From Arcobacter nitrofigilis DSM 7299 (lineage in GTDB: Bacteria > Campylobacterota > Campylobacteria > Campylobacterales > Arcobacteraceae): 64,000 bases of DNA. The stretch lies in assembly GCF_000092245.1 (NCBI RefSeq), contig NC_014166.1, positions 806,001-870,000 of the forward strand, written 5' to 3'. The position numbers were made by a program, and so were the translations under genes. Positions 26,462-36,030 of this stretch are shown here, piece by piece (position 1 is the stretch's first letter; each line of letters begins with the position of its first letter). The notes under the pieces were generated by a model. That model made no database searches. It was not told the origin of the DNA and worked only from the letters and a program-made list of their open reading frames with translations.

Positions 26462-27387
26462 TACCATCCTCCACTAGCGCCACCGCCACCAAAACTTCCA
26501 CCGCCTCCACCGAAGCTGCCACCAAAACTACTAGAACCTGAACTAAAGCCACCACCAAAGCCAGTTCCAAAGCCAGTTCCAAAACCAGTACCATAACCAA
26601 TACTATTATATCTAGAACTACGGTTCGAATTACTTGTTGAATTGACTATTTTACTATTTGCTCTAAAGATTGTTAAGGTAAAAAAGATAAAAGCAATAAG
26701 TGAGATGATAAAGCTTCCTGTACCAATTGTCATAAAAAGTCCAGCAAAACCACCAAATATCATTGATTGAAAAACTCTTGATGTCTTTTTTAACTTCATC
26801 TTTCCAAAAAAAGATGCAATAAATGGAGCTATAAATATTATCATAAAGTATAAAATAAATAGTGGGAATACATTTCCACTACTAGTACTAGTATGTTCTT
26901 CTTGCTTGTATTCACCTTTTATTGAGCTAATAATTGCATTAGTTCCTTCTAAAATTCCTTTGTAATAATCACCTTTTTTAAAATATGGTTTGATTTTATA
27001 TTCGATTATTTCGTGGGATCTGGCATCTGTTAAACTTCCCTCTAATCCATATCCAACTTCGATTCTGATTTTTTTTTCTTTCATTGAAACAATCAATAAA
27101 ACACCATTATCTTTATCTTTTTGTCCGATTTTCCAATATCTTCCTATTTGATAACCATAATCTTCTATTTCATTACCATCAAGAGATTTTAATGTCAAAA
27201 TAACTATTTGATTTGAAGTCTCTTTTTCTTGGGCATTTAATATATTTGTCAAAGTCTCTTTTTGATTTGAAGTTAAGATTCCTGCATTGTCAATTACTCT
27301 TCCTGTTAGTTTAGGAAAAGTAATATCAGCTACAAGAAGGTTTTGTAAAATCAAGATATTAAAAAGTATAAAAACTATTTTTTTCAT
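26461..27387 (-). CDS. YgcG-like TPM-domain protein with glycine-rich tail
   Basis: A 308-residue protein with a signal peptide (1-20), a periplasmic TPM domain (about 25-165, starting FPKLTGRVIDNAGIL with IGQKDKDNGVLLIVS), two or three membrane helices (175-240) and a glycine/serine-rich C-terminus. The tail contains GTGF repeated three times, and the last residues are Gly-Gly-Trp. It begins immediately after lemA. The family is linked to membrane stress in other bacteria, but the mechanism is not known. Confidence 0.87.
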   Translation of the reverse strand: MKKIVFILFNILILQNLLVADITFPKLTGRVIDNAGILTSNQKETLTNILNAQEKETSNQIVILTLKSLDGNEIEDYGYQIGRYWKIGQKDKDNGVLLIVSMKEKKIRIEVGYGLEGSLTDARSHEIIEYKIKPYFKKGDYYKGILEGTNAIISSIKGEYKQEEHTSTSSGNVFPLFILYFMIIFIAPFIASFFGKMKLKKTSRVFQSMIFGGFAGLFMTIGTGSFIISLIAFIFFTLTIFRANSKIVNSTSNSNRSSRYNSIGYGTGFGTGFGTGFGGGFSSGSSSFGGSFGGGGGSFGGGGASGGW

Positions 27388-27978
27388 TTAGAACTGTACT
27401 TTAGGTGTTTCTTGCTCTTTTGGAGTTGCTGTAAAATTCTCTTTTACTTTAGCTTCAGGATAAAGAATTGCAGCAATAATCTTTCCAGGGAATGTTCTTA
27501 ATTCCATGTTATATTTTTGTACACTTAATATATAGTCTCTTCTTGCAACTGATATTTTATTTTCAGTTCCTTCAAGTTGAGATTGTAGTGCCAAAAAGTT
27601 TTTGTCAGCTTTTAAATTTGGATATTTTTCAACAACAACCATAAGTCTAGAAAGTGCAGAACTTAAAGCCCCTTGTGCTTGTTGGAATTGTTGAACTAAT
27701 TTAGGATTTGATAACATCTCTGGCGTCAAAGATATTTTTCCTACATTTGCTCTTGCTTGAGTAACTGCAGTTAGTGTAGATTTTTCATGATCTGCATAAC
27801 CTTTTACTGTTGATACTAAGTTAGGAATTAAATCTGCTCTTCTTTTATATTGATTTTGAAGTTGAGAAAAAGATGCTTTTACATTTTCATCTAAGGTTGG
27901 TACATTATTAATATTTGCAAATAAAATTCCAACAAATGCCAAAATAATAACACCTATAACTATTAAAAACGCTTTCAT
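27388..27978 (-). CDS. lemA: LemA family protein
   Basis: Single-pass inner-membrane protein with a helical periplasmic or cytosolic bundle. The 196-residue protein has an N-terminal membrane helix (about 3-23) followed by the signature VKASFSQLQNQYKRRADLIPNLV, here cited only as beginning VKASFSQL, and YNMELRTFPGKIIA near the end. It heads the lemA-TPM-TPM operon with no gap to the next gene. Function in bacteria is unresolved. Confidence 0.93.
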   Translation of the reverse strand: MKAFLIVIGVIILAFVGILFANINNVPTLDENVKASFSQLQNQYKRRADLIPNLVSTVKGYADHEKSTLTAVTQARANVGKISLTPEMLSNPKLVQQFQQAQGALSSALSRLMVVVEKYPNLKADKNFLALQSQLEGTENKISVARRDYILSVQKYNMELRTFPGKIIAAILYPEAKVKENFTATPKEQETPKVQF

Positions 27979-28120
27979 ATTAAACCTTTATTTTAAAGTA
28001 TTAGTATGGTATTGAAATTTTAATTAACAAGCAATGAAAAGAGTTTTATTTTTAATGAAAAAGTTGTAAGAAGAAGCTGTTTCATAAGGATAATTACAAA
28101 TTATTGTATATAAAGTTTTT

Positions 28121-28204
28121 TGGTGCAGATGATGAGATTTGAACTCACACGACTCTCGCCACGAGCCCCTCAAGCCCGCGTGTCTACCATTCCACCACAT
28201 CTGC
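28121..28204 (-). tRNA. tRNA-Leu (anticodon GAG)
   Basis: An 84-nt cloverleaf with encoded CCA. The acceptor stem GCAGATG/CATCTGC is perfect, the D-arm region holds TGGTAGACACG, the anticodon stem CGGGC/GCTCG has one G-U pair and the loop TTGAGGG gives GAG. A long class II variable arm follows, and the T-arm GTGAG-TTCAAAT-CTCAT closes with one wobble pair. The long variable arm and anticodon agree on leucine. Confidence 0.96.
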
Positions 28205-28260
28205 ATAAAAAAGAGGTAGAATTATATCTAGTTTTTCTAAAAAATAAGTTATAAAAACAA

Positions 28261-28287
28261 AAAGCTCAAAGGAGAAATTTGAGCTTT
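28261..28287 (-). terminator. Terminator of the dCache chemoreceptor gene
   Basis: A 10-bp perfect stem (AAAGCTCAAA / TTTGAGCTTT) around a 7-nt loop, 10 nt after the chemoreceptor stop codon, followed by a T-rich run on the minus strand. Confidence 0.8.
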
Positions 28288-28297
28288 TTATAGGAAT

Positions 28298-30409
28298 TTA
28301 TTTGTTTCTAAATTCTTTTTGATTTACTGCTTCTAAAATCTTACTTGCTATTTCAGATGCTTTTAAAGCGATATCATGTGTTTGTGTTGCCACAGAGGCA
28401 TTTTTTTGAGTTTGAACATCAAGTTTATTTACTACATCGTTTATTTGTTCAATACCAGTTCTTTGCTCTTTTGAAGAGTCAGCGATATGTGATATAAGAC
28501 TTGTAGTTTGAGAAAGATTTTCTTTTAGTTTGATATAACCATGAATCATATCATCAGCTATTTTTTTACCATTATTTGTTTTGTCTGTTGCATTTTCAAC
28601 TAATGTTTTTATCTCTTTTGCAGCTTCTGCACTTCTTGAAGCTAAATTTCGCACTTCTGCAGCAACGACAGCAAAACCTTTTCCAGCTTCACCAGCAGTA
28701 GCAGCTTCAACAGCTGCATTTAGACTTAGAATATTTGTTTGGAATGCGATTTGGTCAATAACAATAATTGCATCTGCAATAGCTTGTGTTTGTTCATTGA
28801 TAGAGTTCATTGAATCAACTGTAGTGTTAGCTAAACTTTGTCCCTCTTCAATTGAAGAGGATAACTCTCTTGAATGATTAGCCATTGTTGCGATTCTTTC
28901 TGTATTTGCTATTACAGTACTTGTTATCTCTTCAAGTGCAGCAGCAGTTTCTTCTAATGAGGCAGCAGTTTGATTTGATGAAGTATTTAATATATCAACA
29001 TTATTTAATAAGATTTTTGAACTATCATCTAAAGTTAAACCATTTGATTTATTTTCTTGAAGCATTTCATTAATTATATCTGACAAGTTATTTAACCCCT
29101 TTGCAATATTACCATTAGCATTTGGGATATTATTTACAAAGTTTAATTTTGCATATTCTTCAAGTTGAGCTAAGATTGGATTTATGTCATTATTAACATT
29201 TTGTTTAATAGTTTCAATCATGTGATTTAAGATATCTTTTAATTCATTAAGAGATTTTGTAGAAGTTCTCTTTTCTACTTTTACATCTAGTCTCCCTTCA
29301 TTTACATGAGAAACGACATACTTAACATTGTCAATTAAATCTCTATCTTCTTCAATGTTTTTTGCAATTGATTCCATTTCTTGATTTATTACTTTTGCCA
29401 TATTTCCAAATTCATCATTTGTTTTTATATCAAGTTTATTTATATGTTTTTCTTCACCTTTTAGATATTGGAAGAAAAAGTCTAAACCTTTTTCTACAGT
29501 TTTAAGTGGTGATAAAATTTTTACTAGTGCAAAATAAAGAAGAAATAAGATTACAACAAGTAATATTATATATAATATTATTTCAGGTACAAGATGTTTT
29601 TGAATTTCTTTTACAATTGCATTTTTGTCAAGTTGAATTAATAGTTTCCAATTTGTTAATGGAATAGTATTATAAACAACCATTTGAGTATTTCCATTAT
29701 CATTTGCTTCTGCAAAATGTAAGCTTTTGTCTGATTTTATTTGTTCATATACTTTACTTTGTTTATCTATTTGTTTTTTATCTTTGTGAACAATAATTTT
29801 CCCACTATTATCAAGTAAATATGCAAATCCAATATTATTTAAATTGATATTTAAAATTGTATCAACTATTGTGTCAATAAAAATATCAGAACCAATTACT
29901 CCTATGATTTTTCCATCTCTTTTAATAGGTGCAGATACTGAAATTACGAGTTTTTTTGTAGTATAGTCAACATATGGTTCACTAACTGTTGCACCTTCTA
30001 CTTTATACCAAGGTCTTGCTCTTGAATCATAATCATGGGTTTGTGGAGTTCTAAATGTACCATCATATTTAAGAAAATTACCATTTTCACCTATACCTAA
30101 ATATAGATTTTCAAAATTACCAGCAATCTTTCCAAGTTTTAGCCTTTTTATTATTTCCTCATTTTTTATATCTAATGTAAGTGGAGTTATTTCTTTAGCA
30201 ACCGCTTCTACAATATCAATTTTTGATTGAAGATAATCATTAATAGATGTTGTTGCATATTTTGCAATAGTTAATTCTTTATTTTTAGTAAGATTATATT
30301 CAGAAGTATAATTGTTATATGAATTATAAAAGCCTAAAATAGCAAATGAAAGTAAAACATTTAAAAATATAAGTACAAGTACTTTTTTCTTAATAGTTGT
30401 GTTTTTCAT
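28298..30409 (-). CDS. Methyl-accepting chemotaxis protein with dCache_1 amino-acid-type sensor
   Basis: Membrane chemoreceptor of 703 residues. It has TM1 (about 9-28), a double-Cache periplasmic domain (30-270), TM2 (275-298), a HAMP-like linker and a signalling domain with the conserved tip ([20 protein letters not shown]). In the distal Cache pocket the sequence YDSRARPWY is followed by EPYVDY and GSDIF. This matches the Tyr-x4-Arg-x-Trp-Tyr ... Asp pattern described for universal amino-acid-binding dCache domains. I therefore predict an amino acid ligand. No CheR-binding tail: it ends KEFRNK. Confidence 0.93.
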   Translation of the reverse strand: MKNTTIKKKVLVLIFLNVLLSFAILGFYNSYNNYTSEYNLTKNKELTIAKYATTSINDYLQSKIDIVEAVAKEITPLTLDIKNEEIIKRLKLGKIAGNFENLYLGIGENGNFLKYDGTFRTPQTHDYDSRARPWYKVEGATVSEPYVDYTTKKLVISVSAPIKRDGKIIGVIGSDIFIDTIVDTILNINLNNIGFAYLLDNSGKIIVHKDKKQIDKQSKVYEQIKSDKSLHFAEANDNGNTQMVVYNTIPLTNWKLLIQLDKNAIVKEIQKHLVPEIILYIILLVVILFLLYFALVKILSPLKTVEKGLDFFFQYLKGEEKHINKLDIKTNDEFGNMAKVINQEMESIAKNIEEDRDLIDNVKYVVSHVNEGRLDVKVEKRTSTKSLNELKDILNHMIETIKQNVNNDINPILAQLEEYAKLNFVNNIPNANGNIAKGLNNLSDIINEMLQENKSNGLTLDDSSKILLNNVDILNTSSNQTAASLEETAAALEEITSTVIANTERIATMANHSRELSSSIEEGQSLANTTVDSMNSINEQTQAIADAIIVIDQIAFQTNILSLNAAVEAATAGEAGKGFAVVAAEVRNLASRSAEAAKEIKTLVENATDKTNNGKKIADDMIHGYIKLKENLSQTTSLISHIADSSKEQRTGIEQINDVVNKLDVQTQKNASVATQTHDIALKASEIASKILEAVNQKEFRNK

Positions 30410-30488
30410 ATTTATTCCTTAATGTGATTAATGGTTCGAAGTGTAACTTAATAAAGTTTCTTTAAGGTAACAAAAAAAGAAATTTTAA

Positions 30489-30545
30489 AAAATTACTTGT
30501 TAGAACAATATTTGTCTTGACAAGTAATTTTAAAAAATGTATAGT
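30489..30545 (+). promoter_or_regulatory. Promoter with two operator-like palindromes for the MarR-SDR operon
   Basis: TTGACA (30517-30522), a 17-nt spacer and TATAGT (30540-30545) make a near-consensus promoter. Two 12-bp palindromes lie 15 bp apart centre to centre: TTGTTagAACAA (30497-30508) and TTGTCttGACAA (30512-30523), the second overlapping the -35 box. Both sit within a larger 12-bp-arm inverted repeat (AAAATTACTTGT / ACAAGTAATTTT, 30489-30531). The arrangement suits autorepression by the MarR protein encoded just downstream. Confidence 0.7.
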
Positions 30546-30563
30546 AATACATAAGGAGTATAT

Positions 30564-31001
30564 ATGAATTTTGATATGAATAATTCCTTGGGTTTTATTT
30601 TAAATAGAACTGCTTTAGCTATGAAAACAGGTTTTAATAAACAAATAAAAGAGTTTGATATCTCTCCTGAACAATGGTCCTTGATTTTTAGGATTGTTGA
30701 AAATAATGGATTGACCCAAAAAGAGTTGGCAAGTAGTACATATAAAGATCAAGCTAATATTACAAGAAGTCTTGACCGGCTTGAAAAAAAAGGTTTTCTA
30801 ACTCGATTATCAAATAGTAAAGATAGAAGGATTATAAATATTTTTTCAACACAAAAAGCAAAGGAGTTGGTTGAAATAATAGTTCCCATATCTAAACAAT
30901 ATAATCAACTACTTTCAACAGGTTTGAGCCAAGAAGAGTATGAAAGTTTAATTGGTTTATTAAACAAAGTTTATACAAATATTGAAGAAGAAGGAGACTA
31001 G
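30564..31001 (+). CDS. MarR-family transcriptional regulator
   Basis: A 145-residue winged-helix repressor. The DNA-binding region is clear: GLTQKELASSTYKDQANITR as recognition helices and a wing with LSNSKDRRIINIF. A ribosome site AAGGAG lies 8 nt before the ATG. The SDR gene starts on the base after its stop codon. The paired palindromes in its promoter suggest autoregulation together with the SDR gene. Ligand unknown; no reactive Cys is present, so it is not an OhrR-type peroxide sensor. Confidence 0.92.
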   Translation: MNFDMNNSLGFILNRTALAMKTGFNKQIKEFDISPEQWSLIFRIVENNGLTQKELASSTYKDQANITRSLDRLEKKGFLTRLSNSKDRRIINIFSTQKAKELVEIIVPISKQYNQLLSTGLSQEEYESLIGLLNKVYTNIEEEGD

Positions 31002-31715
31002 ATGAATTTAGAGAATAAAACTGTATTTATTACAGGTGCAAATGGTGGTTTAGGTAGTGCATTTGTAAAAGAATTTTTAAATCAGAATGTAAAAAAAATA
31101 TATTGTAGTGCAAGAGATATAAATAAATTGGATTCTTTACAAAAATTATCTAACAAAATAGAGTTAGTTGAATTAGATATTACTAATAAAGAACAATTTA
31201 AAAGTTTAGTATCAACTATTGGAAAAATAGATATTTTAGTAAACAATGCAGGTGTAAATAGTGACAAAAGATTATTTGATGATGAAACTATAGATTTTGA
31301 TGTAAATCTATTTGGTACTTTAAATAGTTGTAGAATTTTATCAGAAAATATAAATAAAGGTGGGATTATTATTAATATAACATCTATTTTAGCATTAATA
31401 AATCTTCCTATTATGGCTTTATATTGTGCCTCAAAAAGTGCTTTGCATTCTATGACACAAGCTTTAAGAACAGAGCTAAAAACAAAAGATATATCAGTAT
31501 ATGAAGTATTACCAGGTCCTATTGATACAGACATGTCAAAAGATTTACAAATGCCAAAAACTTCACCTAGTGATATTGTAAAGGCGACTATAAATGGTCT
31601 AAATAGTGACGAATATGAAATATATCCTGATTCGTTTGCTAAAGTTATAAAACAAAGATTAGAAGAAGATAAAACAAATTTAGAAAATGAATTTGCTCAA
31701 TCTATAAATTATTAG
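31002..31715 (+). CDS. Short-chain dehydrogenase/reductase
   Basis: NAD(P)-dependent oxidoreductase of the classical SDR type, 237 residues. It has the cofactor loop TGANGGLG, the LVNNAGVN motif and the catalytic YCASK. GPIDTDM follows, as usual for the family. It is coupled to the MarR gene with zero spacing, so the MarR ligand may be its substrate or product. Specificity cannot be predicted. Confidence 0.9.
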   Translation: MNLENKTVFITGANGGLGSAFVKEFLNQNVKKIYCSARDINKLDSLQKLSNKIELVELDITNKEQFKSLVSTIGKIDILVNNAGVNSDKRLFDDETIDFDVNLFGTLNSCRILSENINKGGIIINITSILALINLPIMALYCASKSALHSMTQALRTELKTKDISVYEVLPGPIDTDMSKDLQMPKTSPSDIVKATINGLNSDEYEIYPDSFAKVIKQRLEEDKTNLENEFAQSINY

Positions 31716-31725
31716 TATAAATAAA

Positions 31726-31759
31726 AAAAGGGGCCAAGAAAAAACTCTTGACCCCTTTT
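31726..31759. terminator. Bidirectional terminator between the SDR gene and atpE
   Basis: Stem AAAAGGGG-CAAGA / TCTTG-CCCCTTTT with one internal mismatch and a 6-nt loop, flanked by A-rich and T-rich runs, midway between the two convergent genes. Confidence 0.85.
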
Positions 31760-31788
31760 AGATTTTATTAAATCTGTAGATTTAAATA

Positions 31789-32103
31789 TTAACCTAGGAA
31801 TGGATTTGCATATAATGCAATCATTGCAATAACAAGTGCATAAATAACTTGTGCTTCGATCATCGCTAAAGCAATGAACATAGTTGTCATTAATTTTCCA
31901 CCTAAACCTGGGTTTCTAGCAGTACCAGCGATAGTTGCAGCAGCAGTGTTACCCATACCAATAGCACCACCAAGTGCAGCAAGACCTAAACCAATACCAG
32001 CAGCTACTACAGAGTAAGCTTTTAAAGTTTCATTTGCAACTTCACCGTCAGCAGCGAAAGCTACACCAGCGATAGCTAGCATTAAAAGAACGATTTTTTT
32101 CAT
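31789..32103 (-). CDS. atpE: F-type ATP synthase subunit c
   Basis: Membrane rotor subunit of the ATP synthase. The 104-residue protein has two long hairpin helices with the polar loop TARNPGLGGK and the ion-binding Glu in AMIEAQVIYALV. The residue after the Glu is Ala, not the Ser of sodium-type rings, so proton coupling is expected. The first 20 residues look like a cleavable signal sequence (AGVAFAADG). It stands apart from the other atp genes. The roughly 200 bases upstream hold its promoter region and nothing else that I can recognise. Confidence 0.96.
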   Translation of the reverse strand: MKKIVLLMLAIAGVAFAADGEVANETLKAYSVVAAGIGLGLAALGGAIGMGNTAAATIAGTARNPGLGGKLMTTMFIALAMIEAQVIYALVIAMIALYANPFLG

Positions 32104-32303
32104 TCTATATCCTTATAATATATTTTGTTTACAAAGTCTGTTCGGATAGCGTAACCAATCTATAAATAGACTAGCAATACTTACATAAATGCAAATATTT
32201 CCCTACTTATCACTTTGTTGGGGTGTATTATACAATCTATTAGGTTAAATTTTCTTTATAGCGAGTCTTAAAATAATTAAGCCATTACATTATGTAACAA
32301 AGT

Positions 32304-34361
32304 CTAAATTAAATGCTCTGGTTCATGTAAAAAATAGCCTTGTGCACAATCAATATTTAGTGATTTTATTGTTTCTAATACTTCTTGTGAATCAACAAAT
32401 TCTGCAACAATTTCTAATCCTAATTGTTTAGCAAAATTTACAATAGTAGAAACAGCAATAAAAATATTTTTATCTTTATGAATATTTCTAATCAAAGAGC
32501 CATCTATTTTTAAAATATCTACATTAAGTTTAATAATATATTCAAAGTTTGAATAACCAGTTCCAAAATCATCAATTGCAATTCTGGCACCTAGATGCTT
32601 CATTTTTTTAATAAATGATGTAACTTTTTCAAATTGATTTATTTGTTCCGATTCAACTATTTCCAATATAATTCTTTTATTTGTTTTTGTTTCAAGTAAT
32701 ACATTAGTGAGGTACTCTACTGTCTCTTCATTTGTAATATCTTGTATTGTTAAATTAATAGAAAAAGAATTTTCTTTATCTTTGAAATACTCACAAGCTA
32801 GTTTTATCATTTTTCTTGTCATTTCATGATATAGTCTTGCTTTTTTTGCATGTTCTAAGAAAAAATAAGGAGATAATATTTTATCGTCTACTTTAAGTCG
32901 CATAAGCACTTCATACTTTGTTTCACCCGTAATATTATTTATAATTTTTTGTCCATAAATTAAAAGATTATCATTTTTTAGGGCATATTTTATTTTATTA
33001 GTTAATTCTACTTTCTTTTTTAAAGCATCATTATTTTTATTTTCTAAATTCATAACAAGCACTTTATTTTCTGCTTTTGCTTGTTGTAACGCCATTTCTG
33101 CTTCAACTAATAGCCACTCTCTACCACTTGAAATTCCAATTGAAAAAGACAAATTTAGGGCATGACCATCATATTTGATAGGATTAATTTTCACTTCATC
33201 TAAAAAGTCTAAGCATAATATTTTTAAAGACTCTGTTGTATAGTTTCCAAAGGCCAATATCCCAAAGAGATCTCCACTAATTCTGTAAATATTAATATTC
33301 AAATCACTCAAAGTTGATAACTTATTTGAAAACTCTTTTAATACAAAGTCTCCTACATCTATCCCATATGTATCGTTAATATCTCTAAAATAGTTAATAT
33401 TTATCATAGCTAATTTGGGAAATAATAAGTTTTTTGAATCTTCAACAAGTTTTTGTCTATTTGGCAAACCAGTTACATTATCAGTGAATTGTTTCGTGAT
33501 TATTTCATCTTTTTCAAATAAAGAAGTAACATCATTTCTAATTCCAATGTACTCTTTTATTTCATTATTTGAATCCAAGACAGGAATAATAGTCGAGTTG
33601 ACATAATAAATACTTCCATCTTTTTTCTTATTTGAGATAACTCCTCTAAATATATTTTTGTTTTCTAATGTTCCCCACATTTTTTTAAAAAATTCTTTTG
33701 AATTTGCAGGATTTCTAATTATGTTATGGTTTTTTCCTAATAATTCTTTTTCTTCATAACCTGAAATTTCGCAAAATTTATTATTTACATAGGTAATTAT
33801 TCCTTTTGTATTTGTTTTTGAGACAATTGAACTTTCATCCAAAGCCTTTTTATATCCTTCTAAATGTAAAAGTGCTTCAGTTAAGTCAGAATCTATAATA
33901 TCTTTTAGTACATTGTTATATTTATCGATTTGAGTATATCTTTTTTTTAGTTCTTCATTTTTTTTTAATATATTTTTTTCTTTTTCTTTAATTTGAGAAA
34001 TATCTCTCCAACTTCCAATAAAAATTTCTTCATTTTTTAAAGTGGATTTTCTTAATGTTACTTCAACCCAAAACTCTTTTTTATTTAAATCAATATGTAA
34101 CCATTCAAATCTTATGAATCCATTTTTAGAACATTTTTGGATTATTTCTTTTTCTTTTTCTTTTGATAATCTTCCATCTGGTTGATAAAGTGGAGAAAGT
34201 TGTGAGGGAGATATATTAGAAAGTTCTTTTTTACTTTTTATTTTAAGTATATCAAGTGTAGCTTTGTTGCAATCAATAAATTTACCATCTTTTAAAAATA
34301 AAATTGGGTCTATAGTATTTTTAAATATAATGTCATAATAGTCTATATCTTTTAAATCCAA
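32304..34361 (-). CDS. PAS-PAS-GGDEF-EAL protein, probable c-di-GMP phosphodiesterase
   Basis: Cytosolic signalling protein of about 685 residues. Two PAS domains (about 1-135 and 180-295, the second with GKNHNIIRNP), a GGDEF domain whose signature is degenerate (SGDLF) and a C-terminal EAL domain follow. The EAL domain keeps EVLMRL, the metal-binding DDFGTGYSNF and QGYFL, so it should hydrolyse c-di-GMP while the GGDEF part is regulatory. I choose TTG at 34361, with AGAGGA 7 nt upstream, over an ATG 105 nt earlier whose extra residues look like translated intergenic AT-rich DNA. Confidence 0.88.
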   Translation of the reverse strand: MDLKDIDYYDIIFKNTIDPILFLKDGKFIDCNKATLDILKIKSKKELSNISPSQLSPLYQPDGRLSKEKEKEIIQKCSKNGFIRFEWLHIDLNKKEFWVEVTLRKSTLKNEEIFIGSWRDISQIKEKEKNILKKNEELKKRYTQIDKYNNVLKDIIDSDLTEALLHLEGYKKALDESSIVSKTNTKGIITYVNNKFCEISGYEEKELLGKNHNIIRNPANSKEFFKKMWGTLENKNIFRGVISNKKKDGSIYYVNSTIIPVLDSNNEIKEYIGIRNDVTSLFEKDEIITKQFTDNVTGLPNRQKLVEDSKNLLFPKLAMININYFRDINDTYGIDVGDFVLKEFSNKLSTLSDLNINIYRISGDLFGILAFGNYTTESLKILCLDFLDEVKINPIKYDGHALNLSFSIGISSGREWLLVEAEMALQQAKAENKVLVMNLENKNNDALKKKVELTNKIKYALKNDNLLIYGQKIINNITGETKYEVLMRLKVDDKILSPYFFLEHAKKARLYHEMTRKMIKLACEYFKDKENSFSINLTIQDITNEETVEYLTNVLLETKTNKRIILEIVESEQINQFEKVTSFIKKMKHLGARIAIDDFGTGYSNFEYIIKLNVDILKIDGSLIRNIHKDKNIFIAVSTIVNFAKQLGLEIVAEFVDSQEVLETIKSLNIDCAQGYFLHEPEHLI

Positions 34362-34473
34362 TTTAAATTCCTCTATTAATATTAAACAAATATAACAAAA
34401 TAAATATAATAATATATTAAAGTCATAATTATTTGAAAATTTTATTTTTGATTCTACTTTAAACATACTAGTG

Positions 34474-34479
34474 TATAAT
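34474..34479 (+). promoter_or_regulatory. -10 box for the AsmA-like gene
   Basis: A TATAAT in the 146-bp gap between the two divergent genes, 29 nt before the ATG at 34508, with an AAGG ribosome site between them. No good -35 match at 16-18 nt. Confidence 0.45.
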
Positions 34480-34507
34480 TTAATAAATAAAATATTAAGG
34501 CTTCATA

Positions 34508-36019
34508 ATGAAAAAACTTTTTTTTGGATTAACATTTTTAATTATTATTGTTCTTGCAGGAACTTATGCTTTACTATTTACAACAACTGGTAATGGCATA
34601 GTCTCTTCAGTAGTAGAAAGTAAAGTAAACGAACAAAAAGGTTTAAATTTTAAAATAAATAAGTTTGTATTAACTACAAAAAATATTGAGTTCGATGCCT
34701 CATTAGATAAAAATTCAAATATAAAAATTAATGGTGATTTATCACTATTCTCAAAAACTGCTGATATAAAATATGATATAAATATTTTGGATTTATCAAA
34801 GTTAGAAAAATTTACAAAACAAAAATTAAATGGAAGTTTCAAGACAAGTGGTACACTTAAAGGAAATAGTGCTCTAGCTACACTTGAAGGTGTTAGTGAT
34901 GTATTTAAAAGTAGTACAGATTATAAAGTACAATTGGTGAACTTTGAACCTTCTAATATCATATTCAATGTAAAAAATGCAAAAATTGATGAAATATTGC
35001 ATTTAATAAATAAGCCTAGATATGCAATGGGAAATATATCAATTAATGGTGATATAAAAAATGCAAAACTAGATAAATTAGATGGAAATATAAATACAAA
35101 AATTACAAATGGTCTTGTAACAAATAGTTTAGTTAATAAAGATTTTAATACAAAATTAGTAAATAAACTAACTTTTAGAGGGGATATAAAAACAGACTTA
35201 CAACCAAATAAAGCTTTATCAAAAGTAGATTTTTATTCAACTATGGCAAATCTTTTTGTAAAAAAAGCAGATGTTGATTTGAAAAATATGATTATAAAAA
35301 GTGATTACTATTTAAATGTTGATGACCTTTCAAAACTTTTTGATGTTACACAGACTAAGTTAAGAGGGAAAATTGATGTTGCAGGAGATATCAAAAAAGA
35401 TAAAGATTTACTTGTAAATGGTTATTCTGAACTATTAGATGGTAAATTAAGATTTAAACTTCTAAATGATGATTTTTCTGCAAATATTGATGATGTTGAA
35501 ATTTTAAAAGTATTACATATGCTTTATTATCCAGAAATTTTTACCTCAAAATCAAAAATGAAATTAGATTATAACCTTGCAAAACAAGTTGGTGAGTTAA
35601 AAGGTGATTTAAAAAATGGACAGTTTAAGAGAAATGAGTATTCAACTATAATAAATAGTTTTGCAAAATTTGACCTTACTAAAGAAATTTATGAAGATGT
35701 TTCCTTAGATAGCAATATAAACAAAAATATAATTAAGTCTACAATAAATATGAAAAGTAAATTAACTACAATTGAGGTTAATCCTTCAACTATTGATACA
35801 AAAGCAAAAGTAATTGATGCTTTAGTAAAAACAGATATTAAAGGTATAAAATTTGATACAAAAATATCTGGTGATATAGCAAATCCAAAAGTCAAAGTTG
35901 ATACTAAAAAACTTTTAGAAAGTGGAGTTAAAGAAAAAGTAAAAGAGAAAATTCAAGATACAGTTGAAAAAAAGTTAGGTGATAAAGCAGGAAATTTATT
36001 AAAAAGCTTTTTTAAATAG
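34508..36019 (+). CDS. AsmA/TamB-like periplasmic repeat protein
   Basis: A 503-residue protein with one N-terminal membrane anchor (about 4-25) and a long periplasmic part made of short repeating beta units. Examples are LNGSFKTSGTLKGN, RFKLLNDDFSANIDDV and KFDTKISGDIANPKV. It ends with a Lys-rich amphipathic helix (VKEKIQDTVEKKLGDKAGN). The end segment GDIANPKVKVD followed by a helix is the usual close of AsmA-type proteins, which bridge the membranes and move phospholipids. Family assignment is by pattern, so moderate. Confidence 0.7.
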   Translation: MKKLFFGLTFLIIIVLAGTYALLFTTTGNGIVSSVVESKVNEQKGLNFKINKFVLTTKNIEFDASLDKNSNIKINGDLSLFSKTADIKYDINILDLSKLEKFTKQKLNGSFKTSGTLKGNSALATLEGVSDVFKSSTDYKVQLVNFEPSNIIFNVKNAKIDEILHLINKPRYAMGNISINGDIKNAKLDKLDGNINTKITNGLVTNSLVNKDFNTKLVNKLTFRGDIKTDLQPNKALSKVDFYSTMANLFVKKADVDLKNMIIKSDYYLNVDDLSKLFDVTQTKLRGKIDVAGDIKKDKDLLVNGYSELLDGKLRFKLLNDDFSANIDDVEILKVLHMLYYPEIFTSKSKMKLDYNLAKQVGELKGDLKNGQFKRNEYSTIINSFAKFDLTKEIYEDVSLDSNINKNIIKSTINMKSKLTTIEVNPSTIDTKAKVIDALVKTDIKGIKFDTKISGDIANPKVKVDTKKLLESGVKEKVKEKIQDTVEKKLGDKAGNLLKSFFK

Positions 36020-36030
36020 TTTAAAAAAGC
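36006..36030. terminator. Terminator between AsmA-like and response-regulator genes
   Basis: An 11-bp perfect stem (GCTTTTTTAAA / TTTAAAAAAGC) with a 3-nt loop formed by the AsmA-like stop codon. The minus strand continues with a T-run, so it best serves the response-regulator gene. Confidence 0.75.

Noticed and set aside
28024-28206. 60-codon minus-strand ORF near lemA
   Set aside because: It runs through the tRNA-Leu(GAG) gene; the apparent protein is translated tRNA plus AT-rich spacer.
34362-34466. N-terminal extension of the PAS-GGDEF-EAL protein to the upstream ATG
   Set aside because: The extra residues are a translated AT-rich intergenic stretch overlapping the divergent promoter; TTG at 34361 has AGAGGA at correct spacing.
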